From Microbacteriaceae bacterium VKM Ac-2854 (lineage in GTDB: Bacteria > Actinomycetota > Actinomycetes > Actinomycetales > Microbacteriaceae): DNA of 64,000 nt. Made by a program: the position numbers and the translations under genes. The notes beneath the pieces were generated by a model. The model had not been told where the DNA came from. It saw only the letters and a list, made by a program, of their open reading frames with translations, and searched no databases. Positions 19,499 through 29,148 of the stretch are shown here, piece after piece (the stretch's first letter is position 1; the number at the start of each line of letters is the position of its first letter). Location: positions 620,001 through 684,000 of the forward strand of contig JABMLH010000003.1 in the NCBI GenBank assembly GCA_013205085.1. The letters run 5' to 3'.

Positions 19499-19606
19499 TG
19501 GAATTCCTGTTCGTTGGGTCCGTGCGAGCCGAGGTGGTCGTCGGGGCCTGACCTGGATTGGTGCGGGAGTCGGAAGCAGTCGCTTCCGGAGGTAGTGGTG
19601 CCCCGG

Positions 19607-20401
19607 TTAGGAGGCGAGCTGGAGCTTGAGGTCCTGCAGACGAGCGGCGATGCTGCCATCGATCACGTCGTCGGCGACCTGCACGCGCATCCCACCGATG
19701 AGGGCGGGCTCGACGACCAGGTTGATCTCGATCGAGCGGCCGTACTGCTTCGCCAAGGCGGAGCGGAGTCGGTCGAGCTGAGCCGGGGCGACGGGAGCCG
19801 CGACCGTGACGGTCGCGATCGAGAAGCCGCCCTGATCAGCGACGACGCCCGAGGCGAAGCGCAGCAGTTCGGGGATGCGGCGACCGCGCGGGTGCGCGAT
19901 CAGCTGGCGCAGGATCGTGATGGTCTGCTGGGCGGCCTTGCCCTCCAGCAGGCGCTGCACGAGCTGCACCTTGGAGGCCGAGGCGCTCAGCTTGCTTCCG
20001 AGGGCCAGTTCGAGCTCGGGGTCCGAGGCGACCGCGGTGCCGAAGGCGTGCAGCTCGCGCTCGATCGAGACGCCGGCCGGAGCCGAGGACACGATCGCGC
20101 GGACGCCGACCTCTTCGATACCGGCGACGAGATCCTCGGCGCTGGACCAGCGGGCTCCGGCGATCGTGTGCAGCAGGCGCTTGGCCGGCTCACCGAACGT
20201 CGCGAAGATCCGCGAGACGAGCGCCTGCTTGGCGCTCTGATCCGCACTCGGGTCCGACAGGGCGGACCGCAGCTGGGACGAGCCCTCCAAGACGCGCGCG
20301 GCCTCGAAGAGCTGCTCGCCCGTGGCGAGGTCGGCCGCGCCGCCGAGGACGGTCAGTTCCGCCTTCGACGCCGCGAGCGCTCCTCTGGACGCGCTGCCCA
20401 T
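19607..20401 (-). CDS. atpH: ATP synthase F1 delta subunit
   Basis: A 264-residue OSCP/delta subunit linking the peripheral stalk to the F1 crown. The C-terminal KQYGRSIEINLVVEPALIGGMRVQVADDVIDGSI is the family signature. It is longer than the E. coli protein (177) by an N-terminal helical part, as in other actinobacteria. The start codon shares one base with the atpF stop (TGATG), implying coupled translation. Confidence 0.95.
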   Translation of the reverse strand: MGSASRGALAASKAELTVLGGAADLATGEQLFEAARVLEGSSQLRSALSDPSADQSAKQALVSRIFATFGEPAKRLLHTIAGARWSSAEDLVAGIEEVGVRAIVSSAPAGVSIERELHAFGTAVASDPELELALGSKLSASASKVQLVQRLLEGKAAQQTITILRQLIAHPRGRRIPELLRFASGVVADQGGFSIATVTVAAPVAPAQLDRLRSALAKQYGRSIEINLVVEPALIGGMRVQVADDVIDGSIAARLQDLKLQLAS

Positions 20402-20952
20402 CAGTTGGTCGCCTTCTCGGAGGCCTCGAGGTCCGCGAGGAAGCGGTCCACGATGGCCGTCGCCTTCGCGTCGTCGTTCAGGCTCTCGCCGATCACGCCG
20501 GAGGCGAGATCGAGGGCGAGCGAGCCGACCTCGGAGCGCAGCGAGATGACGGCGGCCTGGCGGTCGGCGTCGATCTGCGCGTGAGCGTTCGCCACGATGC
20601 GCTCGGCGTCGGCCGAAGCCTGGGCCTTCTTCGCCTCGACGATGGCGTTGCCATCGGCGTTCGCCTTCTCGCGGATCTTGCCGGCCTCGGAACGGGCCTC
20701 GGCGAGCTGAGCGGTGTACTGCTCGAGAGCAGCCTCCGCCTGACGCTGCGCCTCGTCCGCCTTCGCGATGTTGCCCTCGATCGCAGCGGAGCGCTCGTCG
20801 AGGAGCTTCTGCATACGCGGGAGGACGACCTTCCAGAAGAGGAAGAGGATGATCGCGAACGGAACCAGCGACCAGACGATGTCGTAGATCTCGGGGATCA
20901 GCGGGTTCGTTGCCTCACCCTCCCCCGCGGCGATGACCAATGCGTCAAGCAT
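20401..20952 (-). CDS. atpF: ATP synthase Fo subunit b
   Basis: A 183-residue peripheral-stalk subunit: one membrane helix at ~25-45 (DIVWSLVPFAIILFLFWKVVL) followed by a long charged coiled coil (ERSAAIEGNIAKADEAQRQ onward) that dimerises. AAGGAG lies six bases before the ATG at 20952. The signature of a stand-alone b subunit is intact; there is no b-delta fusion as in mycobacteria. Confidence 0.96.
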   Translation of the reverse strand: MLDALVIAAGEGEATNPLIPEIYDIVWSLVPFAIILFLFWKVVLPRMQKLLDERSAAIEGNIAKADEAQRQAEAALEQYTAQLAEARSEAGKIREKANADGNAIVEAKKAQASADAERIVANAHAQIDADRQAAVISLRSEVGSLALDLASGVIGESLNDDAKATAIVDRFLADLEASEKATN

Positions 20953-20979
20953 CGGGACTCCTTACGTCGTCTGAGGGGA

Positions 20980-21258
<279 letters not shown>

Positions 21259-22068
21259 TTAGTGCTCTTCAGCCAGCGCGAGCTGGAGATAAACAGAGGT
21301 GAGCAGGGTGAAGACGTAGGCCTGGAGGACGGCGACCAGGATCTCGAAGAACGTGAACACGATGCCGAAGGCGAGCGTGCCGACCGAGAAGAAGGACCAG
21401 CCGGTGAAGCCGCCTTCCAGCTGGAACAGGAAGAACCAGGTCGCTCCGAAGAACAGGACGAGCAGGAGGTGCCCGACGACCATGTTCATCAGCAGTCGCA
21501 GCGTCAGGGTGACGGGGCGCAGGACGAAGGTCGAGAGCAGCTCGATCGGGGTCACGATGATGTAGAGACCCTTGGGGACTCCGGGCGGGAACAGCGCGTT
21601 CTTGAAGAACGCGGCCGGGTGCTTCTTGATCCCCGCGTAGATGAAGGTGATGTACGCCACCGCGGCCAGCACGAGCGGCAGGCCGATCACGGAGGTACCC
21701 GCGATGTTGAAGAACGGGATCACACCCGTGATGTTCATCAGCAGGACCATGAAGAAGATCGTGGTCAGGATCGGCAGGAAGCGCTTGCCGTCCTTCTTGC
21801 CCAGGAGGTCTTCGGCGATGTTGACGCGGACGAAGTCCAGGCCCATCTCGACGAGGCCCTGGAACCGGCCGGGGACGACGCGCATGTTGCGCGTGCCCAG
21901 CCAGAAGATGAGGACGATGGCGACCATAACGATCAGCCGGATCAGGACGATCCGGTTCATCTCAAACGGGGTGTCCGCAAAGAAGATCGGTGCCGGGAAG
22001 AATTCTTCGATGGACGGACCGTGGAAGGTGCCGCTGTCATCACTGGCAGTAGGAACCAACAGGTTCAC
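21259..22068 (-). CDS. atpB: ATP synthase Fo subunit a
   Basis: A ~269-residue membrane subunit forming the proton half-channels beside the c-ring. NRIVLIRLIVMVAIVLIFW begins the first core helix, TLRLLMNMVVGHLL carries the essential Arg, and five to six helices are visible. The GTG at 22068 is given as the start, but it lacks a ribosome-binding site at normal distance: the only good one (AGGAG, near 22089) sits 20 bases away and six bases before an in-frame CTG. The true N-terminus may therefore be about seven residues longer. Only the start is uncertain. Confidence 0.95.
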   Translation of the reverse strand: MNLLVPTASDDSGTFHGPSIEEFFPAPIFFADTPFEMNRIVLIRLIVMVAIVLIFWLGTRNMRVVPGRFQGLVEMGLDFVRVNIAEDLLGKKDGKRFLPILTTIFFMVLLMNITGVIPFFNIAGTSVIGLPLVLAAVAYITFIYAGIKKHPAAFFKNALFPPGVPKGLYIIVTPIELLSTFVLRPVTLTLRLLMNMVVGHLLLVLFFGATWFFLFQLEGGFTGWSFFSVGTLAFGIVFTFFEILVAVLQAYVFTLLTSVYLQLALAEEH

Positions 22069-22324
22069 AGCGTTCGCAAACAGCGCTATCTCCTGGTCTT
22101 CGGGGCGTGGGGCTCAGCACCCATGCGGATGCGGAACTCTCGCGACGACGAAAGTGGGGGCGTGCTCCCTCGGCGTTCGGTGTGTTGTGGCGGTCGAAAT
22201 CGTCTTCGAGACGGCCGACCATTCGACAGCGTGAACGGCTGGGGAGCGGATTCGACCCCAACTCTAGCAAGAGATCGGGCTGGGAACCGAATCGGATTGC
22301 TCTCAGAAAGGGGGCAGGGGCGAT
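22069..22324 (-). promoter_or_regulatory. 256-base gap between atpI and atpB
   Basis: The largest gap inside the ATP synthase cluster. It holds no credible small gene on either strand. A TAGAGT hexamer on the minus strand near 22262 could be a -10 of a promoter for the structural genes, separating them from sua5-wecA-atpI, but no clear -35 accompanies it. Confidence 0.3.
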
Positions 22325-22777
22325 TCAGCTTCGTCGGCCGGCGCCGAGGTCGCTGACGTAGGGCATCCGGGATCGCGCGATCACCACGACGTCGATCACG
22401 AGCGAGCCCAGGACGGCGACGATCACGGCGAGGAACATCGCGACGGTGTTCAGCCACGGCTGGTCCTTCAGCAGGAACGCGGCCACCAGGAAGAGGACGA
22501 ACTTCAGCAGCCAGGCGCCCATCACGACGCCGAAGAAGCCGCCGACGTCGAAACGGTTGCCGAGGATGATGCTGAAGGCCGTGACGGCGAGCAGCACCCC
22601 CGCGAGCACGGCGCCGATCAGGGCGCCGATCGCGCCGGGCGCCCCGGCGAACACGAATCCGAGGATCGCGCCGATGACGGCGATGCCGACCGCGAGCAGT
22701 GCGCCGTAGCGCAACACCTTCTTCAGGATCGGGATGGAGGTGGGCTCGGGGCGAGCGGCCGGGACGGATCCGGTCAT
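22325..22777 (-). CDS. small membrane protein at the AtpI position
   Basis: A 150-residue protein with four membrane helices between residues ~20 and 130 and a short basic C-terminus. It occupies the place of atpI / Rv1303 between wecA and atpB. AtpI-type proteins help c-ring assembly or magnesium supply, but sequence conservation is low and the assignment rests mainly on position and topology. The ATG at 22777 overlaps the wecA stop by four bases. Confidence 0.8.
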   Translation of the reverse strand: MTGSVPAARPEPTSIPILKKVLRYGALLAVGIAVIGAILGFVFAGAPGAIGALIGAVLAGVLLAVTAFSIILGNRFDVGGFFGVVMGAWLLKFVLFLVAAFLLKDQPWLNTVAMFLAVIVAVLGSLVIDVVVIARSRMPYVSDLGAGRRS

Positions 22778-24015
22778 GATGCTTCCTTCTGCACGGCGGC
22801 GCCGGCGGAGTGGTCGAGGGTGGTGGTGGCGATGGTCGCCTCGTCGTCGGAGGCGCTGTCGAGCGGATCGAGCGACTCGAGGATGGGCGAGTTCGCGGCC
22901 AGCTGGGCCGCGGCCTCCATCCGCTTGCGCCGGCTCAGCGGAGCGAGCGTGACGATCGAACACGCGGCCAATCCGACCGCGAGGAAGGTCAGCGGCACCC
23001 AGACGTTGCTGACCACGAAGGCGAGCAGGCAGCCGAAGGAGATCACGGCCGTCCAGGCGTAGAAGATCAGCACGGCGTGCAGGTGCGAGTGGCCCATGTC
23101 GAGCAGGCGGTGGTGCAGGTGTTTGCGGTCGGCGCTGAACGGCGACTTCCCGGCGCGCAGACGACGGAACACCGCGAGCGAGAAGTCCATCAGCGGCACG
23201 ATCAGGATCGCGAACGGCAGGATGATCGGGATGAACGCCGGCAGCAGGTCCTTGCCGCTGAGCTGCGCGGGATCGATCTGTCCGGTGACCGCGATCGCCG
23301 ACGTGGCCATCAGCATGCCGACCAGCAGCGCTCCCCCGTCACCCATGAACATTTTCGCCGGTCGCCAGTTGATCGGCAGGAAGCCCGCGCAGGCGCCGAC
23401 CAGCACCGCCGCGATCAGCGAGGCGAGGTTGAAGTAGTCGGTCGGCGAGGTCACCCGGACCAGCAGGTAGCTGTAGAGGAAGAAGACGCTGTTCGCGATC
23501 AGGGCGACGCCCGCGACCAGGCCGTCCAGGCCGTCGATGAAGTTCAGAGCGTTGGTGACCAGCACGATCGCGAAGATCGTGATGATCAGCGACATCCAGG
23601 ACGAGCCGATCGCCATCATCCCGCCGATCGGGAGCGAGAGCACCTGCACGCCCTTCCACGCGATCAGGCCCGCGGCGACGAACTGGCCGGCCAGCTTCGT
23701 CATCCAGTCGAGATCCCAGAGGTCGTCGGCCACGCCGATCAGCACGATCAGGAGGGATGCGCCGAGGATGGCGAAGATCGGCTCGGGGTTGGCGAAGACC
23801 AGTTGGAAGTACGGGATCTGCGAAGCCACGATGAACGCGGCGACCATGCCGAGGAAGATCGCGATGCCGCCCAGGCGCGGCGTCGGCCGCGTGTGCATGT
23901 CGCGCACGCGGATCTTCGGGTACAGACCCCACTTGAGCGCGAGCTTCCAGATCACAACGGAGAGCCCGCCCGTGACCACGGCCGAGACGAGGGCGACGAG
24001 CGCGAAGAGCGTCAT
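22774..24015 (-). CDS. wecA: UDP-GlcNAc/MurNAc--undecaprenyl-phosphate phosphotransferase (MraY/WecA family)
   Basis: A 413-residue polytopic enzyme (about ten helices) that transfers a HexNAc-1-phosphate from UDP onto undecaprenyl phosphate. The family motifs are visible: RPTPRLGGIAIF near residue 45, GVADDLWDLDW with the metal-binding Asp pair, NALNFIDGLDGLVAG, and the cytoplasmic GDGGALLVG and DRKHLHHRLLD histidine loop. The position between sua5 and atpI matches rfe/wecA of mycobacteria, where it starts arabinogalactan linker synthesis; here it may serve cell-wall polymers in general. The C-terminus is a ~50-residue polar tail. Confidence 0.9.
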   Translation of the reverse strand: MTLFALVALVSAVVTGGLSVVIWKLALKWGLYPKIRVRDMHTRPTPRLGGIAIFLGMVAAFIVASQIPYFQLVFANPEPIFAILGASLLIVLIGVADDLWDLDWMTKLAGQFVAAGLIAWKGVQVLSLPIGGMMAIGSSWMSLIITIFAIVLVTNALNFIDGLDGLVAGVALIANSVFFLYSYLLVRVTSPTDYFNLASLIAAVLVGACAGFLPINWRPAKMFMGDGGALLVGMLMATSAIAVTGQIDPAQLSGKDLLPAFIPIILPFAILIVPLMDFSLAVFRRLRAGKSPFSADRKHLHHRLLDMGHSHLHAVLIFYAWTAVISFGCLLAFVVSNVWVPLTFLAVGLAACSIVTLAPLSRRKRMEAAAQLAANSPILESLDPLDSASDDEATIATTTLDHSAGAAVQKEAS

Positions 24016-24018
24016 CGA

Positions 24019-24900
24019 TCACTCACGCTTCGCGGTGCCGACGGTGTCCTCTGCGGGCTGCTCGCCCGACGCATCCGCCGACGCGTCGCTCTCGGCGCGC
24101 GCGTTCTTGATCCAGGCCGGGGTGCCGTCGGCCTCGTCGGCCGGTTCGTCCTGCACCGGCGCGGCCGTCGCGGCCTCGTCGTCCGCGGGCTCGTCCTGTA
24201 CGACCGGCGCCACCGGCTCGTCGAGCAGATCGCCGACGACCTCGCGCAGGCGGGCCTCGGAGACGACGCCCTGGCGCACGATGCGAAGCCAGCCACCGCT
24301 GAAGCTGAGGGTGGTGGCATCGACGATCGTGGAGGATTCGCTCGCCGTCGCCTCGCGGTCCGCGTAGGCGGTGCCGGCGGGTCCGCCGTCGAGGTAGACC
24401 TCGACCGAGTCGCCGAGAGCGTCCAGCGCCTCCTGGGCGGAGGTCGCCGAGGGCTGGCCGGTCTTGTTCGCGGACGACACCGCGAGCGGGCCCGTCTCGG
24501 CGAGCAGTTCGAGGGTGATCGGGTTGTTCGGCATCCGCAGGGCGACGGTGCCCTCGGTCTCGCCGAGGTCCCAGACCAGGGAGGGCTGCGCGTGCAGGAT
24601 GATGGTCAGCCCGCCGGGCCAGAACGCCGCGGCGAGCTCGCGCACGACGTCCGGTACGTTCTCGGCCAGCGCGTCCAGCGTCGCCAGGTCGGGGATCAAC
24701 ACGGGCGGCGGCGCCTGACGCGTGCGCCCCTTCGCGTCGAGGAGACGCTGCACCGCGGCGGCGTCGAAGGCGTTGGCGGCGAGGCCGTACACCGTGTCGG
24801 TCGGGAGGACGACGAGCTCGCCGCGACCCAGGGCCGTGCGGGCGAGACGGGTGCCGGTGAGGAGCTCGGTGTCGACGGAGCAGTCGTAGATGCGGGCCAT
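24019..24900 (-). CDS. sua5: L-threonylcarbamoyladenylate synthase with acidic C-terminal extension
   Basis: A 293-residue YrdC/Sua5-type enzyme making threonylcarbamoyl-AMP for the t6A modification of ANN-decoding tRNAs. Residues 1-215 are the YrdC fold, with GELVVLPTDTVYGLAANA, PNNPITLELLAETGPLAVSSANKTGQPSA and GGPAGTAYADREATASESSTIVD. The last ~70 residues are disordered, acidic and Ala-rich with a repeated QDEPAD motif (twice), replacing the Sua5 domain. This tail has no known role. Three bases separate it from wecA. The ATG is divergent from the polysaccharide locus. Confidence 0.92.
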   Translation of the reverse strand: MARIYDCSVDTELLTGTRLARTALGRGELVVLPTDTVYGLAANAFDAAAVQRLLDAKGRTRQAPPPVLIPDLATLDALAENVPDVVRELAAAFWPGGLTIILHAQPSLVWDLGETEGTVALRMPNNPITLELLAETGPLAVSSANKTGQPSATSAQEALDALGDSVEVYLDGGPAGTAYADREATASESSTIVDATTLSFSGGWLRIVRQGVVSEARLREVVGDLLDEPVAPVVQDEPADDEAATAAPVQDEPADEADGTPAWIKNARAESDASADASGEQPAEDTVGTAKRE

Positions 24901-25049
24901 AACGGGGCAATGATACCGGGCGACGCCTCACCCGCGCGTTGGGCGCAGTAGACGGCGCCCCAAGCCCGCTATTCTGCTACGACGGGCGCCTCCACCGGCG
25001 ATCGCCCCAGTCGAGTGGACCCGTACATGCGGGAGGACGGAAAACGAGC

Positions 25050-26078
25050 ATGAGTGCGCGTGTACTGCACGTCGTCGAGCCCGGAGGCCGTGGCGGCGTC
25101 TACCAGCACATTCTCGGTAACGTGCAGTTCGGGGAGTACGACGGCTACGACCTCGTCGTCCTGCATACCGCGCGCGACGCGGAGCTGACTCCCGCCCTGC
25201 CCCGTCTGCGCTACGCGTTCGACATGCGCTGGCAGCGCGGCGGACCTCGCCCGCTGCGCTCGGTCCTGACATCGCTCTGGGTCGTCTTCGTCCTGATGCC
25301 GAGGGTGTTCTTCTCCGCACTGCGCAATCGCGGCTCGCGCTGGGAGATCCAGGGCCTCTTCGGGCCGGCCTTCTTCGCCGTTCTGACCCTGCTCCCCCGC
25401 CTCGCGGGCCGTCGGGTCACGTTCGTTCCTCATAACAGCTTCTCGCGTTCCGGCAGCGCGGTGGAGGACAAGGGGATCCGCTTCGCCGCGCGTACCGCGG
25501 ACGAGGTCGTCGTCTTCGTCGACTCCGAGCGCAAGCATTTCGCCGACGCGAAGTCGGTCATCCAGCGCAAGCTCTGGCAATACATCCCGACCCCCTCCGA
25601 CGCGAAGATCACCGCGTGGAAGGAGAAGGTCGGCTCGGGAGCGCCCGTCGTCGCCTTCCTCGGCCAGCTCCGGCCCGACAAGAACCCCACGTTGCTCATC
25701 GATGCGATGCGCGGGTTCGATCGCGAGGCCGTTCTGCTCTTCGCCGGCGAGGACAAGGGGGCGCTCGCCTCGATCCGCGCGGCGGGCGACCTCGGGCTGG
25801 TGCGGCTGATCATCGAGGACGGCTACCTTGACCTGGACGACTTCGTCGCCGCGATGCTGGCCAGCGATGTCGTGGTCTGCCCGTACCTGATCGCGAGCCA
25901 GAGCGGTGTCGCGGCGGTCGCCGAGGCGACCAAGACACCGATCGTCGCCTCCGCCGCCGGCGGCCTGCCCGAGCAGGCTGCTCGCACGTTCTCGAACGAC
26001 AGCGACGACCCGGCCGGCAGCCTGCGCGAGACGATCATCGCCGTGCTCGACACGCGGACGCCGGAACCCGCCGCCTGA
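25050..26078 (+). CDS. glycosyltransferase (GT-B fold, family 4-like)
   Basis: A 342-residue glycosyltransferase. The N-terminal VLHVVEPGGRGGVYQH is the glycine-rich acceptor-side loop of GT-B enzymes; the C-terminal half starts at PVVAFLGQLRPDKNP (~207) and includes CPYLIASQSGVAAVAEATKTPIVAS, where the usual E-x7-E sugar-nucleotide motif is weak. It is cytoplasmic, with a hydrophobic patch at ~75-95 that may attach it to the membrane. The ATG at 25050 is chosen because GGGAGG lies upstream and the family starts at this loop. First gene of the polysaccharide locus; the sugar added is unknown. Confidence 0.8.
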   Translation: MSARVLHVVEPGGRGGVYQHILGNVQFGEYDGYDLVVLHTARDAELTPALPRLRYAFDMRWQRGGPRPLRSVLTSLWVVFVLMPRVFFSALRNRGSRWEIQGLFGPAFFAVLTLLPRLAGRRVTFVPHNSFSRSGSAVEDKGIRFAARTADEVVVFVDSERKHFADAKSVIQRKLWQYIPTPSDAKITAWKEKVGSGAPVVAFLGQLRPDKNPTLLIDAMRGFDREAVLLFAGEDKGALASIRAAGDLGLVRLIIEDGYLDLDDFVAAMLASDVVVCPYLIASQSGVAAVAEATKTPIVASAAGGLPEQAARTFSNDSDDPAGSLRETIIAVLDTRTPEPAA

Positions 26079-26103
26079 GCGTTCGGTCGGCATGGGCTAG
26101 CCT
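26075..26103 (+). promoter_or_regulatory. putative rmlB promoter
   Basis: CTGAGC at 26075-26080 and TAGCCT at 26098-26103 are spaced by 17 bases. The -35 overlaps the end of the preceding glycosyltransferase gene. Predicted leader is about 80 bases. Confidence 0.3.
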
Positions 26104-26165
26104 CGATCCGGGCGCAACCGACGGCCACCACCCTTACCCTCCCTCAGCTACACCGATTCGGGTAG

Positions 26166-27179
<1,014 letters not shown>

Positions 27180-27192
27180 GGCGCAGGCCGGA

Positions 27193-29091
27193 TCACGCCG
27201 GGTGGGTCGCCTCCACCGAGTCGAACCACAGTGAGCCGCTGAAGTCTCCGGAGAATCGGATGCGGGCGTAGCAACTCGCGACGTGCATCACATAGCTGTA
27301 GCCGCTGATCCGCCAACTGTTGCGCTGCTCGGGGGCCGTCGCCGTGTACACGTTCGTCTCCGGAACGACCTCGCGGCCCGAACCGTCGAACTCGGCGATC
27401 AGCACGTCGTAGCTGCCGCTGAAGTCGGAGCCCATTCGTTCAACGACGGCGATGTCGAGCTGCTTGCCTCCGTGTGCCCGCGCGTACTGAGCCAGCATGG
27501 TTCCGGTCCTCGCCGAAGAAGGTGCGAACTTCAACGAGCGCGCTCCGAACAGCTTCGTCGAGGTGTCCTCGGAGGCCCCCCACGTCGAGCGTGCTGAACT
27601 CGGCAGGCACCACCCCGTCATCAGCTGGTCGAGCCCCGGATCCGCGATGTCCGCAAGCACCGGAGCCGCATCGAACCCCGCGTTGCGCAGGTAGGAGAAC
27701 GCGGGCCCCCAGGACAAAACCGAGTCGTTCCAGCGATCGTCGCCCCAGGTGCCGTAGGTCGCGTTGGCGACGGTGTTCGCGACGGTCTTCGCACGCGCAT
27801 CCGTGACGCGGGACGTGTCCAGAACGCGCGTCGGGAAGGTCGCGGCGATGTGCGCGCCGTACAGCACGACCGTGGACGGCCGGTTCGATTTGACCACGGT
27901 CGACGCTCCGTCGGTGAAGGCGTCGTCGATCGTGATCAGTCGGGCGAGCGCGGGGGCGACCCCCTCCGAGTCGGCGCTCGGCACGAGCTGACCACCATTG
28001 ATCTGCAGGATGTTCTGTCGAGCCAGTACTCCGGTGTCCTTATTGTTCAACTCCGCACGGTACGTCGACAGCGCGAACCAGGATGAAGCGGAGGCCGACT
28101 CGAAGTGACAGGCGCTGAACTGGAACGTTCCGCCGAGCGAGATCAGCACGCGGTTGGAGTAGAGGAACGAGCACGAGGTGAAGAACGCGTCGAGGAGCAT
28201 CTGCGGCTGCTTCATCCGGAGGATCGTCGACCCGGCGCTGCGGACGTCCTGGAAGCGGCATTCCGTCCACGTGAGATTCTCGCCGCAGTTCTCGATGCCG
28301 TCGAAGACGACGGCGGTCTTGGCGGCGGCGGTGTACACGCAGTTCCGATGGTGGATCAGGAACGCTCCGTTCCCCATGATCTCCTGATGGCGAAAGCCGG
28401 TCCATTCGACTCGATCCAGGGTCCACCGACCGGTGTCCTGCTGATTCGACTCGCCGAATCGCCAGCCGTCGACCGTGGTGTTCGCTCCTGCAGGCCCGAC
28501 CAGCTGAAGATTCTCTACCTGGTCGTAGTAGATGGTCGGCGGGTTGCCAGGGATCTTGCCGCGCTGGGTCTCCGTGGCCGTCGGGCTCCAACCGACTTTG
28601 ATCGCCGGTCCATCGAACGTCGCCCCGGCCCAGGACAGCACGTTCGCCAGACCGGCGCCACGGATGTTCATCCGGTGTCCGGGGATCCAGATCGGTTGAG
28701 TGAGGGTCATCGTGCCCTGCTGCACCACGAGGGTGGCACCGAGAGCGGCTGCCTGGTTGATCGCGTTCTGCAACGGCACCGAGCAGTCCGTGCCGTCGTT
28801 GGTCGTGCAGCCGAAGTCGTTCGTGAAGAGAACGCGTTCACTCTTGGCCATCATCGCGACGGTCACGATTCCACCGGTCGTGGCGGTCGCGACCGGCAGA
28901 TTCACCCCGGGGATCTTGCCGTTGGCGTTCAGTGGAGCGTAGTTGGTCGCCGCCTCGGCGTCCGGCGCGAGAGCGGCGGCGGCCAACGCTGCTCCAGCGG
29001 CACCGAAGAAGAGTCGCCGTCCGGATCGCTTTCCGGAATCCGCATTCTCACGACGGGCGGATGACATCGTCGCTGTCTCGCTATCGATCAT
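27193..29091 (-). CDS. Tat-exported parallel beta-helix protein (pectate-lyase-like), copy A
   Basis: A 632-residue secreted protein. Residues 20-48 form a twin-arginine signal (GRRLFFGAAGAALAAAAL, cleavage after AEA). Then comes an ANGKIPGVNLP linker of the type seen in phage tail fibres, a pectate-lyase_3 entry (TNDFGCTTNDGTDCSVPLQNAI broken over residues ~90-112), a right-handed beta-helix to ~400 with many F/L-x-C-x-F turns, and a C-terminal beta-sandwich-like module (~480-632) that may bind carbohydrate. Catalytic residues cannot be assigned. It is a close paralogue of the next gene. AGGAAGAACA precedes the ATG. Possible roles: trimming, anchoring or degrading the local exopolysaccharide. 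Confidence 0.75.
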   Translation of the reverse strand: MIDSETATMSSARRENADSGKRSGRRLFFGAAGAALAAAALAPDAEAATNYAPLNANGKIPGVNLPVATATTGGIVTVAMMAKSERVLFTNDFGCTTNDGTDCSVPLQNAINQAAALGATLVVQQGTMTLTQPIWIPGHRMNIRGAGLANVLSWAGATFDGPAIKVGWSPTATETQRGKIPGNPPTIYYDQVENLQLVGPAGANTTVDGWRFGESNQQDTGRWTLDRVEWTGFRHQEIMGNGAFLIHHRNCVYTAAAKTAVVFDGIENCGENLTWTECRFQDVRSAGSTILRMKQPQMLLDAFFTSCSFLYSNRVLISLGGTFQFSACHFESASASSWFALSTYRAELNNKDTGVLARQNILQINGGQLVPSADSEGVAPALARLITIDDAFTDGASTVVKSNRPSTVVLYGAHIAATFPTRVLDTSRVTDARAKTVANTVANATYGTWGDDRWNDSVLSWGPAFSYLRNAGFDAAPVLADIADPGLDQLMTGWCLPSSARSTWGASEDTSTKLFGARSLKFAPSSARTGTMLAQYARAHGGKQLDIAVVERMGSDFSGSYDVLIAEFDGSGREVVPETNVYTATAPEQRNSWRISGYSYVMHVASCYARIRFSGDFSGSLWFDSVEATHPA

Positions 29092-29148
29092 TGTTCTTCC
29101 TCGACATCGGTTGGAAGCAGAAATGGAGAGTGAAGCGCGACGCTCGTG

